Assembly: GCA_947630185.1 (NCBI GenBank)
Contig: CANRGT010000011.1
Location: 1-60,769, forward strand
Direction of reading: 5' to 3'
DNA from: an uncultured Clostridia bacterium
GTDB taxonomy: Bacteria; Bacillota; Clostridia; TANB77; CAG-508
Length of the DNA stretch: 60,769 bases
Positions within the stretch are counted from its first letter, which is position 1. Every line of letters begins with the position of its first letter. Below are positions 1 to 9,031 of the stretch, piece by piece. Below the pieces are notes generated by a model that was not told where the DNA came from, did not search any database, and was given only the letters and a program-made list of their open reading frames with translations. Both the position numbers and the translations under genes were made by a program.

Positions 1-74
1 AACACAGAAGTCAAGCTCCAATGTGCCGACGATATTTGTGGGTTACCCTACTGAGACAATAGGTTGTCGCCAGA
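1..74 (+). rRNA. rrf: 5S ribosomal RNA, 3' part only
   Basis: The opening bases match the 3' half of a bacterial 5S rRNA: the AACACAGAAGTCAAGCTC block, the GTGCCGACGATA loop E region and the closing GTCGCCAG. The 5' part lies before the window, so an rRNA operon ends here. A T-rich run follows directly. The exact 3' end is estimated. Confidence 0.85.
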
Positions 75-210
75 TTTTTTTATGTTTTTTTATATGAAAT
101 TTTATTTAAAAAACTGTTTAGAATTAATATACAAATTATATATAAAAGAGCATAGATTATAATTGGATTATAAATGACAAATTAATAATTAATTATAAAT
201 TATTTAAAAA

Positions 211-238
211 AACTAGAAATTGATTTTCTAGTTTTTTT
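211..238 (+). terminator. Rho-independent terminator downstream of the 5S rRNA
   Basis: ACTAGAAA pairs with TTTCTAGT around a short loop and is followed by seven T. It probably closes the rRNA transcription unit. The AT-rich stretch 75-210 holds nothing else I can name. Confidence 0.7.
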
Positions 239-330
239 GTGCAATTTTTTTATGAAAAGTTATTATTTACAACTATTTGCTTTTTTGCTATACTTATTAT
301 TGTAAAATGGTAATTAGGAGAGATAAATAT

Positions 331-801
331 ATGAAAATAAAAATATCTAATGAAGATGAATTATACAATTCATTTGACCAATTTGAAGAAACATTAAGTG
401 AAGATTTAATATCTTATATAAATAATAAAGCAGAAGTTGCTCCAATAAAAGAAAAAGAAGATATCAAAATAGTATCGGCTAACAAAATAGATGAAGATAA
501 ATTTAAAAAATCCTTTGAAAAATATTGTAATGAACAATTAATGATAGTAAATAGACAACAAAGAATAAATAGAACAAAACAAATAGGAATGTTAATGGTA
601 GGAATAGTATTTATAATACTTTCAATATTATTGACTGACAAAATTAATATTATAATTTTAGAAATTGTTTCAACTATTGGTTCTTTTTCAATTTGGGAAT
701 CTGCTAATAGCTGGTTATTAGAAAGCAAAGTAATTAAATTTAATAAATTAAAAGCTATGAAACTAAAAAATACTGAAATTAAATTTGAAATTTGCAAGTA
801 A
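331..801 (+). CDS. Small membrane protein of unknown function
   Basis: I do not recognise this protein of about 156 residues. The start at 331 is chosen because AGGAGA lies just upstream; an earlier in-frame ATG at 277 has no ribosome-binding site. The first ~85 residues are charged and probably cytoplasmic. Two hydrophobic segments follow at roughly residues 86-103 and 106-123, with a Lys-rich tail after them. The GNAT gene starts 19 bp downstream, so the two are probably co-transcribed. No function can be assigned. Confidence 0.6.
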   Translation: MKIKISNEDELYNSFDQFEETLSEDLISYINNKAEVAPIKEKEDIKIVSANKIDEDKFKKSFEKYCNEQLMIVNRQQRINRTKQIGMLMVGIVFIILSILLTDKINIIILEIVSTIGSFSIWESANSWLLESKVIKFNKLKAMKLKNTEIKFEICK

Positions 802-820
802 TTAATAAAGGAGATATTAG

Positions 821-1255
821 ATGGAAATAAGAAGTATAAAAGATACAGAAATGAAAGAAGCTTTAGATTTAGTATGGAGAGTTTTTTTAGAATTTGAAGC
901 ACCTGATTACACAGAAGAAGGAGTAAAAGAATTTAAAAAAACTATTGATGATATTAATTGGATTAATGAAAGAGAATTTTATGGAGCTTTTGAAAATGGA
1001 AAAATATGCGGTGTTATTGCAACTAAAGATAATACACATATTGCTTTATTTTTCGTTGATGGTAAATTACACGGACAAGGAATAGGAAGAAAGCTATATA
1101 ATTATGTTGAAAAATTAAATGCTTCAAAACATTTTATTGTAAATTCTTCTCCATATGCTAAAGAAATATATCATCATATAGGTTTCAAAGACTTATCTAA
1201 AGAACAATGTATAAATGGTTTAAGATTTATACCAATGGAATATTATTTTAATTAG
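821..1255 (+). CDS. GNAT family N-acetyltransferase
   Basis: This 144-residue protein has the GNAT fold pattern. The acetyl-CoA pyrophosphate-binding motif GQGIGRKL lies near residues 88-95, preceded by a beta strand (THIALFFVDG) and followed by an amphipathic helix. The start has GGAGAT upstream. The family transfers acetyl groups from acetyl-CoA to amines; the substrate cannot be told from sequence. It lies 19 bp after the membrane protein gene, in the same direction. Confidence 0.8.
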   Translation: MEIRSIKDTEMKEALDLVWRVFLEFEAPDYTEEGVKEFKKTIDDINWINEREFYGAFENGKICGVIATKDNTHIALFFVDGKLHGQGIGRKLYNYVEKLNASKHFIVNSSPYAKEIYHHIGFKDLSKEQCINGLRFIPMEYYFN

Positions 1256-1331
1256 ACAAATTACAGTTATAAATGTAAGATAGTTAATTGATGGTCTTTA
1301 TACTAATAATTTACAAAAAGGAGAAACAAGT

Positions 1332-1907
1332 ATGAGTAAAGTAATTTGGAAACCGGGAACATTTATATACCCTTTACCAGTTGTGATGGTATCTTGTGGA
1401 ACAATGGAGAAAAGTAATATTATAACAGTAGCATGGACAGGAATTATAAATTCCGATAAACCAATGTGCTATATATCAGTTAGAAAAGAAAGGCATTCAC
1501 ATGATATTATAAAAAATTCAAAAGAATTTGTAATAAACTTAACTAATAAAAGTTTAGCATATGCAACAGATTGGTGTGGGGTAAAATCTGGTAGCAATGT
1601 AGATAAATTTAAAGAAATGAAGCTAACAAAAGAAAAAGCTAAAAATGTAAGATGCCCACTAATTAAAGAAAGTCCAGTTTCTATTGAGTGTAAAGTAAAA
1701 GAAATAAAGAGCTTAGGAAGCCATGATATGTTTATTGCAGAAATTTTATCAATTGATGTAGAAGATGAGTATATAGATACAAAAGGTGCTTTTGATATTA
1801 GTAAATGCGATTTAATAACATATGCAAATGGAAAGTATTTTGCATTAGGAAAACAAATAGGAAAATTTGGTTATTCTGTACAGAAAAGAAAAACAAGAAG
1901 AAAATAA
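1332..1907 (+). CDS. Flavin reductase-like / flavoredoxin family protein
   Basis: This 191-residue protein belongs to the flavin reductase domain family (FMN-binding split barrel). The N-terminal segment MVSCGTMEKSN leading to NIITVAWTGI, and the later PMCYISVRKERHSHDII, are typical of the flavoredoxin-like branch. Such proteins bind FMN and pass electrons. AAAGGAGAAA precedes the ATG. The next gene, an FprA flavodiiron protein, starts 26 bp downstream, so the pair may form a short electron-transfer route for oxygen or nitric oxide removal; that link is inferred from position. Confidence 0.8.
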   Translation: MSKVIWKPGTFIYPLPVVMVSCGTMEKSNIITVAWTGIINSDKPMCYISVRKERHSHDIIKNSKEFVINLTNKSLAYATDWCGVKSGSNVDKFKEMKLTKEKAKNVRCPLIKESPVSIECKVKEIKSLGSHDMFIAEILSIDVEDEYIDTKGAFDISKCDLITYANGKYFALGKQIGKFGYSVQKRKTRRK

Positions 1908-1933
1908 ATTTTAATGAAGGGAAATATAAAATT

Positions 1934-3115
1934 ATGAAAAAGAAAATTAATGAATATGTTACTTGGGTAGGAAAAACAGATTGGGAGCTAAAAAAATTCC
2001 ACGGAGATGAATTTACAACAACACAAGGTTCTACATATAATTCATATTTAATACAAGATGAAAAAACAGTTTTAATAGATACTGTATGGCTACCTTATGA
2101 TAGAGAATTTGTAAATAACTTAAAAAAAGAAATTGATTTAGGAAAAATTGATGCAGTTATTATGCAACATGGTGAGGTAGATCATAGTGGAGCATTAACT
2201 GAACTTATGGAGCAAATACCAAATGTGCCAATATATTGCACACAAAATGCAGTTAAATCATTAACAGGGCAATACCATAAAAACTGGAACTTTGTACCTG
2301 TAAAAACAGGAGATACATTAAATATAGGAAAGCATACATTAACCTTTATAGAAGCTCCAATGTTACATTGGCCAGATACTATGTTTACATATATGGATGG
2401 AGAAGGAATACTATTTAGTAATGATGGATTTGGACAACATTTAGCATCAGAATTTTTGTATGCAGATGAAGTAAATAATTGCGATTTATGGAAGCAAGCA
2501 ATTACTTACTATGCCAATATTTTAGCACCATTTGGAATGATGGTAAAAAACAAAATAAATGAAATTTTGAAACTTAATTTACCGCTTACCATGATATGCC
2601 CAAGCCATGGGCTTATTTGGAGAAAAAATCCAGAGCAAATTATAGAAAAGTATTTGTTGTGGGCAGATAATTATAAAGAAAATCAAATTACAATAATATA
2701 TGACACTATGTGGAATAGTACTAGAAAGATGGCAGAGGCTATAGCTTGTGGAATACAAAGTGTAGACAAAGATGTTACTGTTAAAATAATGAATACTGCA
2801 AAAGATGATAAGACAGATGTATTAACAGAAGTATTTAAATCTAAAGCAATTTTAGTAGGTTCTCCAACAGTAAATAATGGCTATTTATATTCAATTGCAG
2901 GAATACTTGAAATGATAAAAGGAATGAAGTTAAAGGGCAAAAAAGCATCTGCTTTTGGAAGCTATGGTTGGAGTGGTGAAGCAGTAGGTCAATTGATAGA
3001 ATCTTTAAAAAAGGCTGGATTTGAAGTTACAGATGATGGATTAAAACAACCTTGGACACCTGATGCAGAAATGAAAGAGCAATGTATAGAGTTTGGAAGA
3101 AATTTTGCTAAATAG
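1934..3115 (+). CDS. FprA-type flavodiiron protein (oxygen/NO reductase)
   Basis: This 393-residue protein has an N-terminal metallo-beta-lactamase-like diiron domain and a C-terminal flavodoxin domain. The diiron ligand motif HGEVDHSG lies near residue 80, and further ligand-region motifs are LHWPDTM and CPSHGLIW. The flavodoxin part begins at about residue 252 with TIIYDTMWNSTRKMAEAI, the FMN phosphate loop. The length fits A-type flavoproteins. Such enzymes reduce O2 to water or NO to N2O in anaerobes. The ATG at 1934 starts the conserved part and has AAGGGAAA upstream. A rubredoxin partner is not in this window. Confidence 0.92.
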   Translation: MKKKINEYVTWVGKTDWELKKFHGDEFTTTQGSTYNSYLIQDEKTVLIDTVWLPYDREFVNNLKKEIDLGKIDAVIMQHGEVDHSGALTELMEQIPNVPIYCTQNAVKSLTGQYHKNWNFVPVKTGDTLNIGKHTLTFIEAPMLHWPDTMFTYMDGEGILFSNDGFGQHLASEFLYADEVNNCDLWKQAITYYANILAPFGMMVKNKINEILKLNLPLTMICPSHGLIWRKNPEQIIEKYLLWADNYKENQITIIYDTMWNSTRKMAEAIACGIQSVDKDVTVKIMNTAKDDKTDVLTEVFKSKAILVGSPTVNNGYLYSIAGILEMIKGMKLKGKKASAFGSYGWSGEAVGQLIESLKKAGFEVTDDGLKQPWTPDAEMKEQCIEFGRNFAK

Positions 3116-3228
3116 GAGAGTAAGTCATTTTTCAAACCCTGAATTAAAAATAATAGTGGAAAGAAAAATATCAAGTGAAAAGTTAATACAATTGTGGCAA
3201 GAAAAAAATAAAAAAAGTCATCAAATAG

Positions 3229-3286
3229 TTGACATATTTTAAAAAAAATGGTAAAATAATTAAGCGTATGTGGAAAGCATACGCTT
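3229..3286 (+). promoter_or_regulatory. Promoter and leader hairpin of the rpmG-secE-nusG operon
   Basis: TTGACA at 3229-3234 and TAAAAT at 3252-3257 are separated by 17 bp. Just after it, AAGCGTATG (3262-3270) pairs with CATACGCTT (3278-3286), a 9-bp stem at the 5' end of the transcript. The stem may stabilise the mRNA or act in attenuation; only the pairing is seen. Confidence 0.7.
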
Positions 3287-3332
3287 AAAAAAATGAAAAA
3301 ATTAAAGCAAATAAAGCTGGAGGTGTTATTAA

Positions 3333-3497
3333 ATGGCTGCAAAAGGTGCGAGAGAACCAATTACATTAGAATGTACAGAATGTAAAAGAAGAAATTATTT
3401 AACAGAAAAAAACAAAAAAAATAATACAGATAGGTTAGAAGTCGTAAAATATTGTAAATTCTGCAAAAAACGTACGACACACAAAGAAACAAAATAA
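3333..3497 (+). CDS. rpmG: 50S ribosomal protein L33
   Basis: This 54-residue protein is bL33. It carries two CxxC pairs (CTECKRRNY and CKFCKKRT), so it is the zinc-binding form. GGAGGTG precedes the ATG. It is the first gene of the rpmG-secE-nusG-rplKAJL cluster, the usual place in Firmicutes. Confidence 0.93.
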   Translation: MAAKGAREPITLECTECKRRNYLTEKNKKNNTDRLEVVKYCKFCKKRTTHKETK

Positions 3498-3517
3498 CCT
3501 TTTAGGAGGAAAAGTAA

Positions 3518-3910
3518 ATGCCTAAAGATATAACAAAAAATGAAAAAAAAGAAAAGAAAGAGAAAAAGCATTTTTTTAAAGATTTTAAAGCAGAACTAAA
3601 AAAAGTAATTTGGCCAACACCAAAGCAACTTGTAAATAATACAGTAGCAGTTATTACTATTGTTGTAATCGTAGCTGCTATAGTATTAGTATTGGATTTA
3701 GCTTTTGAATCGCTTAATAATTATGGAATTAACAAATTAAGAGATGTTGTAGGCACAAGAAATGAGCAAGTAGAAAACACAGAAGCTAATAATGAAAATT
3801 CAGAAAATGCTACAGACAATACTTCAAGTAATAACGAAGTAGAAAATGAAACTACTGGAAATAACCAAGCAGAAAATGCTCAATCTGGAAATACTGAAAA
3901 AGCAAATTAA
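3518..3910 (+). CDS. secE: Protein translocase subunit SecE with a long polar tail
   Basis: SecE is the small clamp subunit of the SecYEG channel. Residues 1-77 hold the family features: a Lys-rich amphipathic start, the FFKDFKAELKKVIWPTPKQL motif and a single membrane helix near residues 42-64. The protein is 130 residues against about 60-75 in most Firmicutes. The extra ~50 residues are almost only Asn, Glu, Thr, Ser and Gly, a low-complexity tail on the far side of the helix. Gene order rpmG-secE-nusG supports the call. Confidence 0.93.
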   Translation: MPKDITKNEKKEKKEKKHFFKDFKAELKKVIWPTPKQLVNNTVAVITIVVIVAAIVLVLDLAFESLNNYGINKLRDVVGTRNEQVENTEANNENSENATDNTSSNNEVENETTGNNQAENAQSGNTEKAN

Positions 3911-3947
3911 GCAATAAATAATCAAAAATAAGTAAGGAGGCTAAAAA

Positions 3948-4481
3948 ATGTCTCAAGAAAAAGAAGAGTTAGTACCAAGATGGTATGTTGTACATACATA
4001 TTCTGGGTATGAAAACAAAGTTAAAACAGACTTAGAAAAAACTATTAAGAATAGAGAGCTTGAAGACTTCTTTTTTGAAATTATAGTTCCTATGGAGGAG
4101 CAAATTGAAATAAAAGAAGGACAAAGAAAAACTAACTTAAAAAAAGTTTTTCCAGGTTATGTTTTAATTAAAATGATTGTAACAGAAAAAACTTGGTATA
4201 TAGTTAGAAATACAAGAGGTGTTACAGGCTTTGTTGGTTCAGGAACCGACCCAATCCCTCTTACTGATGAAGAAATTAGAAAAATGGGCTTTGAACAAGT
4301 TGAAGTAAATGTAGACTATAGCCTAGATGATTCAGTTCGTATTATTGATGGTCCACTTTCTGACTTCACAGGTATTGTAAAAGAAATAAATAAAGAAAAA
4401 CACAAAGTAAAGGTGCTTGTATCTATGTTTGGTAGAGAAACACCAGTTGAACTTGAATTTTCACAAGTTCAAAAAATCTAG
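3948..4481 (+). CDS. nusG: Transcription termination/antitermination factor NusG
   Basis: This 177-residue protein has the NusG N-terminal domain (RWYVVHTYSGYENKVK, then FPGYVLIKM and RNTRGVTGFVG) and a C-terminal KOW domain (IIDGPLSDFTGIVKEI). It binds RNA polymerase and controls pausing and termination. AGGAGGC lies before the ATG. It follows secE by 37 bp, the standard order. Confidence 0.96.
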   Translation: MSQEKEELVPRWYVVHTYSGYENKVKTDLEKTIKNRELEDFFFEIIVPMEEQIEIKEGQRKTNLKKVFPGYVLIKMIVTEKTWYIVRNTRGVTGFVGSGTDPIPLTDEEIRKMGFEQVEVNVDYSLDDSVRIIDGPLSDFTGIVKEINKEKHKVKVLVSMFGRETPVELEFSQVQKI

Positions 4482-4649
4482 AATATATAATTAATAAATA
4501 ATTTATAATAGTATACTTAATGATAGACAATGGCTAACGTAAAAATACAAATTATAAAAATTTATATTAATTATATAAAGGTATTAGTTAATAATCTATT
4601 TTTAGATTAATATACATAATTCACTACAAAGAAGGAGGTGCCAAGGACA

Positions 4650-5078
4650 ATGGCAGAAAAAGAAATAGGAACAGTAATAAAATTACAAATTCCAGCAGGA
4701 AAGGCTTCACCAGCTCCACCAGTTGGACCAGCATTAGGTGCTAGTGGTGTTAACATTATGGACTTTGTAAAACAATTCAATGATAGAACAGCTCCAATGG
4801 GAAACACAATAGTTCCAGTTGTAATAACTGTTTATAAAGATAAATCATTTGAGTTTATTACAAAAGAACCACCAATGGCAGTTTTAATTAGAGAATCTGC
4901 AAAAATTGAAAAAGGTTCTGGAAAACCTAACAAAGAAAAAGTTGCAAAATTAACAAAGGCACAAGTAGAAGAAATTGCAAAAAAGAAAATGCCAGACTTA
5001 AATGCAGCTACATTAGAATCAGCAATGAGCATGGTTGCAGGAACTGCAAGATCTATGGGCGTTGTTGTAGAAGACTAA
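4650..5078 (+). CDS. rplK: 50S ribosomal protein L11
   Basis: This 142-residue protein is uL11. It shows the [22 protein letters not shown] motif region and the C-terminal RNA-binding domain ending in [10 protein letters not shown]. The ATG at 4650 follows GGAGGTG at a good distance and gives the usual N-terminus; an upstream GTG would overlap the ribosome-binding site. The 168-bp AT-rich spacer after nusG may hold a leader. Confidence 0.96.
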   Translation: MAEKEIGTVIKLQIPAGKASPAPPVGPALGASGVNIMDFVKQFNDRTAPMGNTIVPVVITVYKDKSFEFITKEPPMAVLIRESAKIEKGSGKPNKEKVAKLTKAQVEEIAKKKMPDLNAATLESAMSMVAGTARSMGVVVED

Positions 5079-5138
5079 AAAACAAAAATATTTTGGGAGA
5101 AATTTTTAAAATTTCGATTGTACCAAGGGAGGTAAAAA

Positions 5139-5822
5139 ATGAAAAGAGGTAAAAGATATCAAGCAGCTGAAAAGCTAGTTGATAGAAAAAAATTGTATAG
5201 TGCAAAAGAAGCACTAGAAACTATTGAAAAAATGCCAAAAACTAAATTTGACGAAACTGTAGAACTACATGTTAAATTAGGTGTAGATTCTAAACAAGCA
5301 GACCAACAAGTAAGAGGTACAACAGTACTTCCAAATGGAACTGGTAAAACACTAAAAGTATTAGTTTTTGCTAAAGGTCCAAAAGCAGAAGAAGCTACAA
5401 AAGCAGGAGCTGACTTTGTTGGAGCAGAAGAATTAATTCCTAAAATTGAAAAAGAGAATTGGTTTGATTATGATATAATTGTTGCAACACCAGATATGAT
5501 GGGTGTTGTAGGAAGACTTGGTAAAGTATTAGGACCAAAAGGTTTAATGCCTAACCCTAAATCAGGAACTGTAACAATGGATGTTACAAAAGCAATCCAA
5601 GAAATCAAATCAGGAAAAGTAGAATACAGATTAGATAAAAATAACATTATCCATTTAAGTTTTGGTAAAGTATCATTTGGAGCAGAAAAATTGCTAGAAA
5701 ACTATGAAACAATTATAAACGCAATCATTAAAGCAAAACCAGCTGCTGCAAAAGGACAATACATTAAGAGTGTAGCCATTTCTACTACAATGGGTCCTGG
5801 TATGTATATTGATCAAAAATAA
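5139..5822 (+). CDS. rplA: 50S ribosomal protein L1
   Basis: This 227-residue protein is uL1, which forms the mobile L1 stalk at the ribosomal E site. Conserved blocks include [35 protein letters not shown] and the C-terminal [17 protein letters not shown] precedes the ATG. L1 often represses its own rplK-rplA operon. Confidence 0.96.
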   Translation: MKRGKRYQAAEKLVDRKKLYSAKEALETIEKMPKTKFDETVELHVKLGVDSKQADQQVRGTTVLPNGTGKTLKVLVFAKGPKAEEATKAGADFVGAEELIPKIEKENWFDYDIIVATPDMMGVVGRLGKVLGPKGLMPNPKSGTVTMDVTKAIQEIKSGKVEYRLDKNNIIHLSFGKVSFGAEKLLENYETIINAIIKAKPAAAKGQYIKSVAISTTMGPGMYIDQK

Positions 5823-5829
5823 GATAAAT

Positions 5830-6040
5830 AAAATATAGCCAAAGACAGTAAGCAATTTAAAAATGTAAGTCTTACCGAGGCAAAAGAAGAACGGAAAATT
5901 AATTCCAATCAATCTTTGTCTTGGTATAGGCAAAATTGGTTGGAATTTATTTGTCTTATGAATATAGGTTATAGCAGAAATGTTAAAGCCTATGATACCA
6001 TTTTTTATGTTATAAATATTTAAAAAAATAAGATAAAAAT
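5830..6040 (+). promoter_or_regulatory. L10 leader (autoregulatory RNA before rplJ)
   Basis: The 231-bp spacer between rplA and rplJ resembles the Firmicutes L10 leader. CCAAAGACAG near 5840 can pair with the CTTTGTCTTGG stretch near 5911-5925, with further stems between. In this family the L10(L12)4 complex binds the leader to repress rplJ-rplL. The call rests on position and these complementary stretches; a covariance-model search would settle it. Confidence 0.65.
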
Positions 6041-6053
6041 AGGAGGTGAAAAA

Positions 6054-6557
6054 ATGGCAAGTAAAACAATATTAAAACAAAAAGAAGAAGAAGTAAAAGC
6101 ACTTGCAGAAAAACTAAAAAATGCGAAGGTAGTTCTTTTAACAGACTACAGAGGAATAAATGTTGCAGATGTTACTAAATTAAGAGCAGATTTAAGAAAT
6201 TCAAAAACAGAATATAAAGTAATCAAAAACAACATTATCAAAAGAGCATTAAATGAAAATGGAGAAAACGGACTAGATGAATTATTAGAAGGTCCAACAG
6301 CAATTATATTTGGAGAAGAAGACTATTTAGAACCATCTAAAATAGTATACAACTACTCTAAAAATAATGAATTCTACCAAATTAAAGGTGGAATTATAGA
6401 TGGAAAAGTTATGACAGCTGAAGAAATTATTACTTTAGCAAAACTACCATCAAGACAAGAATTACTTGCAAAATTGGCTGGCAGCTTACTTGGAAATATT
6501 ACCAAATTGGCAGCTACACTTGATCAAGTTAGAATTAAGAAAGAAGCTAACGCTTAA
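6054..6557 (+). CDS. rplJ: 50S ribosomal protein L10
   Basis: This 167-residue protein is uL10, the base of the L7/L12 stalk. It contains the family block VLLTDYRGINVADVTKLR near residues 27-44 and a C-terminal helix that binds L7/L12 dimers. AGGAGGTG lies before the ATG. It sits between the L10 leader and rplL. Confidence 0.96.
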   Translation: MASKTILKQKEEEVKALAEKLKNAKVVLLTDYRGINVADVTKLRADLRNSKTEYKVIKNNIIKRALNENGENGLDELLEGPTAIIFGEEDYLEPSKIVYNYSKNNEFYQIKGGIIDGKVMTAEEIITLAKLPSRQELLAKLAGSLLGNITKLAATLDQVRIKKEANA

Positions 6558-6680
6558 ATTTTAATGAAAAACTTCGTCTTGCGTTGTCAAACGTCGCGTA
6601 AAAATTTTTCGATATACAACTCGTATAATCTCAAAATTTTTAGCTAGTTTTCCTAGCAATACTCGTTTTTGATTAAAATT
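6557..6680 (+). repeat. Long imperfect inverted repeat between rplJ and rplL
   Basis: AATTTTAATGAAAAAC (6557-6572) matches the reverse complement of GTTTTTGATTAAAATT (6665-6680) at 15 of 16 bases. Inside lies a second complementary pair built on AAAATTTT. The arms enclose about 90 bp. I see no other copy in this window. It could be an RNA processing or attenuation hairpin that sets the L10 to L7/L12 ratio, or a small palindromic insertion. Confidence 0.6.
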
Positions 6681-6737
6681 AAAACTTAAAAGTAAAAAAA
6701 TTAAAAAATTAAAAATTAAGAAGGAGGTCATTTTAAA

Positions 6738-7106
6738 ATGGCAAAAGTTGATGAATTATTAGAAACTATCGACAGCTTAACAGTTGTTGAATTATCAGAA
6801 TTAGTAAAAGGAATTGAAGAAAAATATGGAGTATCTGCAGCAGCAGTTGCAGCACCAGTAGCTGGTGGAGCAGTAGCAGGAGCAGCTGAAGAAAAATCAG
6901 AATTCAATGTAGTATTAAAAGAAGCAGGAGCAAACAAAATCCAAGTAATCAAAGTAGTTAGAGATGCTACAGGATTAGGATTAAAAGAAGCTAAAGATTT
7001 AGTTGATGGAGCTCCAAAAACAGTTAAAGAAAATGTTAAGAAGGAAGAAGCTGAAGAATTAAAAGCTAAATTCGAAGAAGTTGGAGCAACTGTAGAATTA
7101 CAATAA
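6738..7106 (+). CDS. rplL: 50S ribosomal protein L7/L12
   Basis: This 122-residue protein is bL12, the stalk protein that recruits translation factors. It has the N-terminal dimerisation helix pair, an Ala/Gly-rich hinge near residues 36-55 and the C-terminal domain ([20 protein letters not shown], then [16 protein letters not shown]). AAGGAGGTC precedes the ATG. A terminator follows, and rpoB does not come next. Confidence 0.97.
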   Translation: MAKVDELLETIDSLTVVELSELVKGIEEKYGVSAAAVAAPVAGGAVAGAAEEKSEFNVVLKEAGANKIQVIKVVRDATGLGLKEAKDLVDGAPKTVKENVKKEEAEELKAKFEEVGATVELQ

Positions 7107-7148
7107 TTTATAAGAATTATAAGAAACTCGTTGTTTCACAATAAAAAA

Positions 7149-7188
7149 GAAACCCTACACTATAAATAGTATAGAGTTTCTTTTTTTA
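7149..7188 (+). terminator. Terminator after rplL
   Basis: AGAAAC and ACTAT on the left pair with ATAGT and GTTTCT on the right, followed by seven T. It ends the rplKAJL unit; the spacer to plsX (7189-7390) is AT-rich and holds no other clear element. Confidence 0.8.
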
Positions 7189-7390
7189 TTCTTTAAAATT
7201 TTATTGAATAGTTAGTACAAGCTTATATTTCTTTATAATTAGTATAGTTTTAACAAGTGAAGCGAAAAATTGAAAGTAATTCATTGACTTTATGAATATT
7301 AAGTTATAAAATAAGAAAGCAATAATATACTATTGCTAAGAAAAAATATAAATAAAATGAATTATAAGTTCATTTTGCAAGGAGAAAATA

Positions 7391-8440
7391 ATGAGAATAT
7401 TATTAGACGCAATGGGAGGAGATAAGGCACCAGACGCCAATATAAAGGGTGCAGTACAAGCAATAAATGATATTGAAGCGGAAGTAGTTTTAATAGGAAA
7501 TGAAGAAATAATTAAATCAAGAGTAAAAGAATTATATGGAAAAGAATTATCAGAAATATCTTCAAGATTAACCATACATAATGCATCAGAAACTATTGAA
7601 ATGGAAGATATTCCAACGCAAGCAATAAAACATAAAAAAGATTCTTCTATGGTAGTTGGTTTTAATATGTTAAAAGAGGGCGAAGGAGATGTATTTATCT
7701 CAGCAGGAAACTCTGGAGCATTATTAACAGGTGCTACTCTATTAGTAGGAAGAATTAAAGGTGTAGATAGACCAGCACTTGCTGGAATTTTGCCAGCATA
7801 TAAAAGTAGATTAGTTTTAATGGATTGTGGAGCAAATACAAATTGCAAGCCAATAAACTTATTACAATTTGCACAAATGGCAAGTATATATTTAAAAACA
7901 ACATTAAAAGTGGAAAGTCCAAGAGTAGGTTTGTTAAACATTGGAACAGAGGAAACAAAAGGAAATGACCTTACAAAAGAAAGTTATCATTTATTAAAAG
8001 AAAACGCTGAAAAATACAATGTTAATTTTATTGGAAATGTAGAAGGCAGAGATGCTTTTTCAGGCAATGTTGATATTGTAATAACAGATGGCTTCACAGG
8101 AAATATCTTCTTAAAGGCAGTAGAAGGCTTAGGAAAATTCGTAAAAAGAACTTTAACTGAAAGCTTAAAGAAAAATATAATTTCTACAATAGCTGCTGTG
8201 CCATCACTACCTGCAATTAATAGATTTGCAAAAACTGTTGATTATAAAGAATATGGTGGAGCCTTGTTTTTAGGTGTAAAAAAACCAGTTGTAAAAGCAC
8301 ATGGAAGTAGTGATGAAAAACTATTTGAATTTACTATTAAACAAGCAGAACAATTCGTTAAAAATAAAGCTGTTGATATGCTAATAGAAGAATTTGAAAA
8401 GCAAAAGGAAGAAGAAATAGAAAGTCAAAATGTAGAGTAG
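7391..8440 (+). CDS. plsX: Phosphate acyltransferase PlsX
   Basis: This 349-residue protein converts acyl-ACP to acyl-phosphate, the first step of phospholipid synthesis. It begins with the family signature RILLDAMGGDKAPD and has the FISAGNSGALLTGATLLVGRI and ITDGFTGNIFLKAVEG blocks. AAGGAGAAA precedes the ATG. acpP, which supplies its acyl-carrier partner, lies 200 bp downstream. The last ~15 residues are Glu/Lys-rich. Confidence 0.95.
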   Translation: MRILLDAMGGDKAPDANIKGAVQAINDIEAEVVLIGNEEIIKSRVKELYGKELSEISSRLTIHNASETIEMEDIPTQAIKHKKDSSMVVGFNMLKEGEGDVFISAGNSGALLTGATLLVGRIKGVDRPALAGILPAYKSRLVLMDCGANTNCKPINLLQFAQMASIYLKTTLKVESPRVGLLNIGTEETKGNDLTKESYHLLKENAEKYNVNFIGNVEGRDAFSGNVDIVITDGFTGNIFLKAVEGLGKFVKRTLTESLKKNIISTIAAVPSLPAINRFAKTVDYKEYGGALFLGVKKPVVKAHGSSDEKLFEFTIKQAEQFVKNKAVDMLIEEFEKQKEEEIESQNVE

Positions 8441-8568
8441 AAGCTACATATAAAATAAAAATATAAAAAATTTGACTTAACAGATAAGAAGTAATTATTA
8501 AAAAATATTGATTTAAAGGGAAAAAAGCGACCGAGTAGTATAAAAATAAAATATTTTTTAAAAAGTTC

Positions 8569-8603
8569 TTGACATTTAAATCTACATGTATTATCTTGTA
8601 GAT
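8569..8603 (+). promoter_or_regulatory. acpP promoter region with a 7-bp inverted repeat
   Basis: TTGACA at 8569-8574 is a good -35, with TATCTT about 17 bp later as a weak -10. ATCTACA (8580-8586) and TGTAGAT (8597-8603) form a perfect 7+7 inverted repeat lying between and over these boxes. This is where a repressor would bind. It does not match FapR or FabT operators as I know them. Confidence 0.5.
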
Positions 8604-8643
8604 AACAAAACGAAGGAAAAATAAAAGGAGGTGAATGACAGCT

Positions 8644-8886
8644 ATGGGTTCAGAAGAAGTATTTGAAAAAGTAAAAAGTATTATAGTAGAACAATTAGGT
8701 GTAGCAGACACAGCAGTTACAACAGAGGCATCTTTTATAGATGATTTAGGAGCAGATTCTTTAGATATAGTTGAGTTAATAATGGCTCTAGAAGAGGAAT
8801 TTGATATCGAAATTCCAGATGCTGATGCAGAAAAAGTAGTTACTGTAGGTGATGTTGTAGATTATATAAAAGACAATGTTGCATAA
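8644..8886 (+). CDS. acpP: Acyl carrier protein
   Basis: This 80-residue protein is ACP, which carries growing fatty acids on phosphopantetheine. The attachment serine lies in [12 protein letters not shown]. The start at 8644 is preferred over 8635 because the latter is only 2 bp from AGGAGG and adds three residues not typical of the family. It follows plsX. Confidence 0.95.
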   Translation: MGSEEVFEKVKSIIVEQLGVADTAVTTEASFIDDLGADSLDIVELIMALEEEFDIEIPDADAEKVVTVGDVVDYIKDNVA

Positions 8887-8904
8887 GTAAGAGAAAATAA
8901 GAAA

Positions 8905-8932
8905 ATGGAAAGGCAATGCCTTTTCTTTTTTT
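8905..8932 (+). terminator. Terminator after acpP
   Basis: GGAAAGGC pairs with GCCTTTTC around a short loop and is followed by a run of T. Confidence 0.75.
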
Positions 8933-9031
8933 GTGCATAAAAATACAAGAAAAAATATAAATCTTTACAAAATACTTGACATGCACAAACAAATGTTTTA
9001 AAATATATAAAAATATAAAGGATGTGAATTT

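Noticed and set aside
3116-3240. Open frame after fprA (reads HFSNPELKIIVERKISSEKL and on to VDIF)
   Set aside because: It has no start codon with a ribosome-binding site and begins inside the end of fprA in another frame. It may be a remnant, but I cannot support a gene.
8569-8603. FapR operator before acpP
   Set aside because: The inverted repeat ATCTACA/TGTAGAT does not resemble the known FapR or FabT sites.
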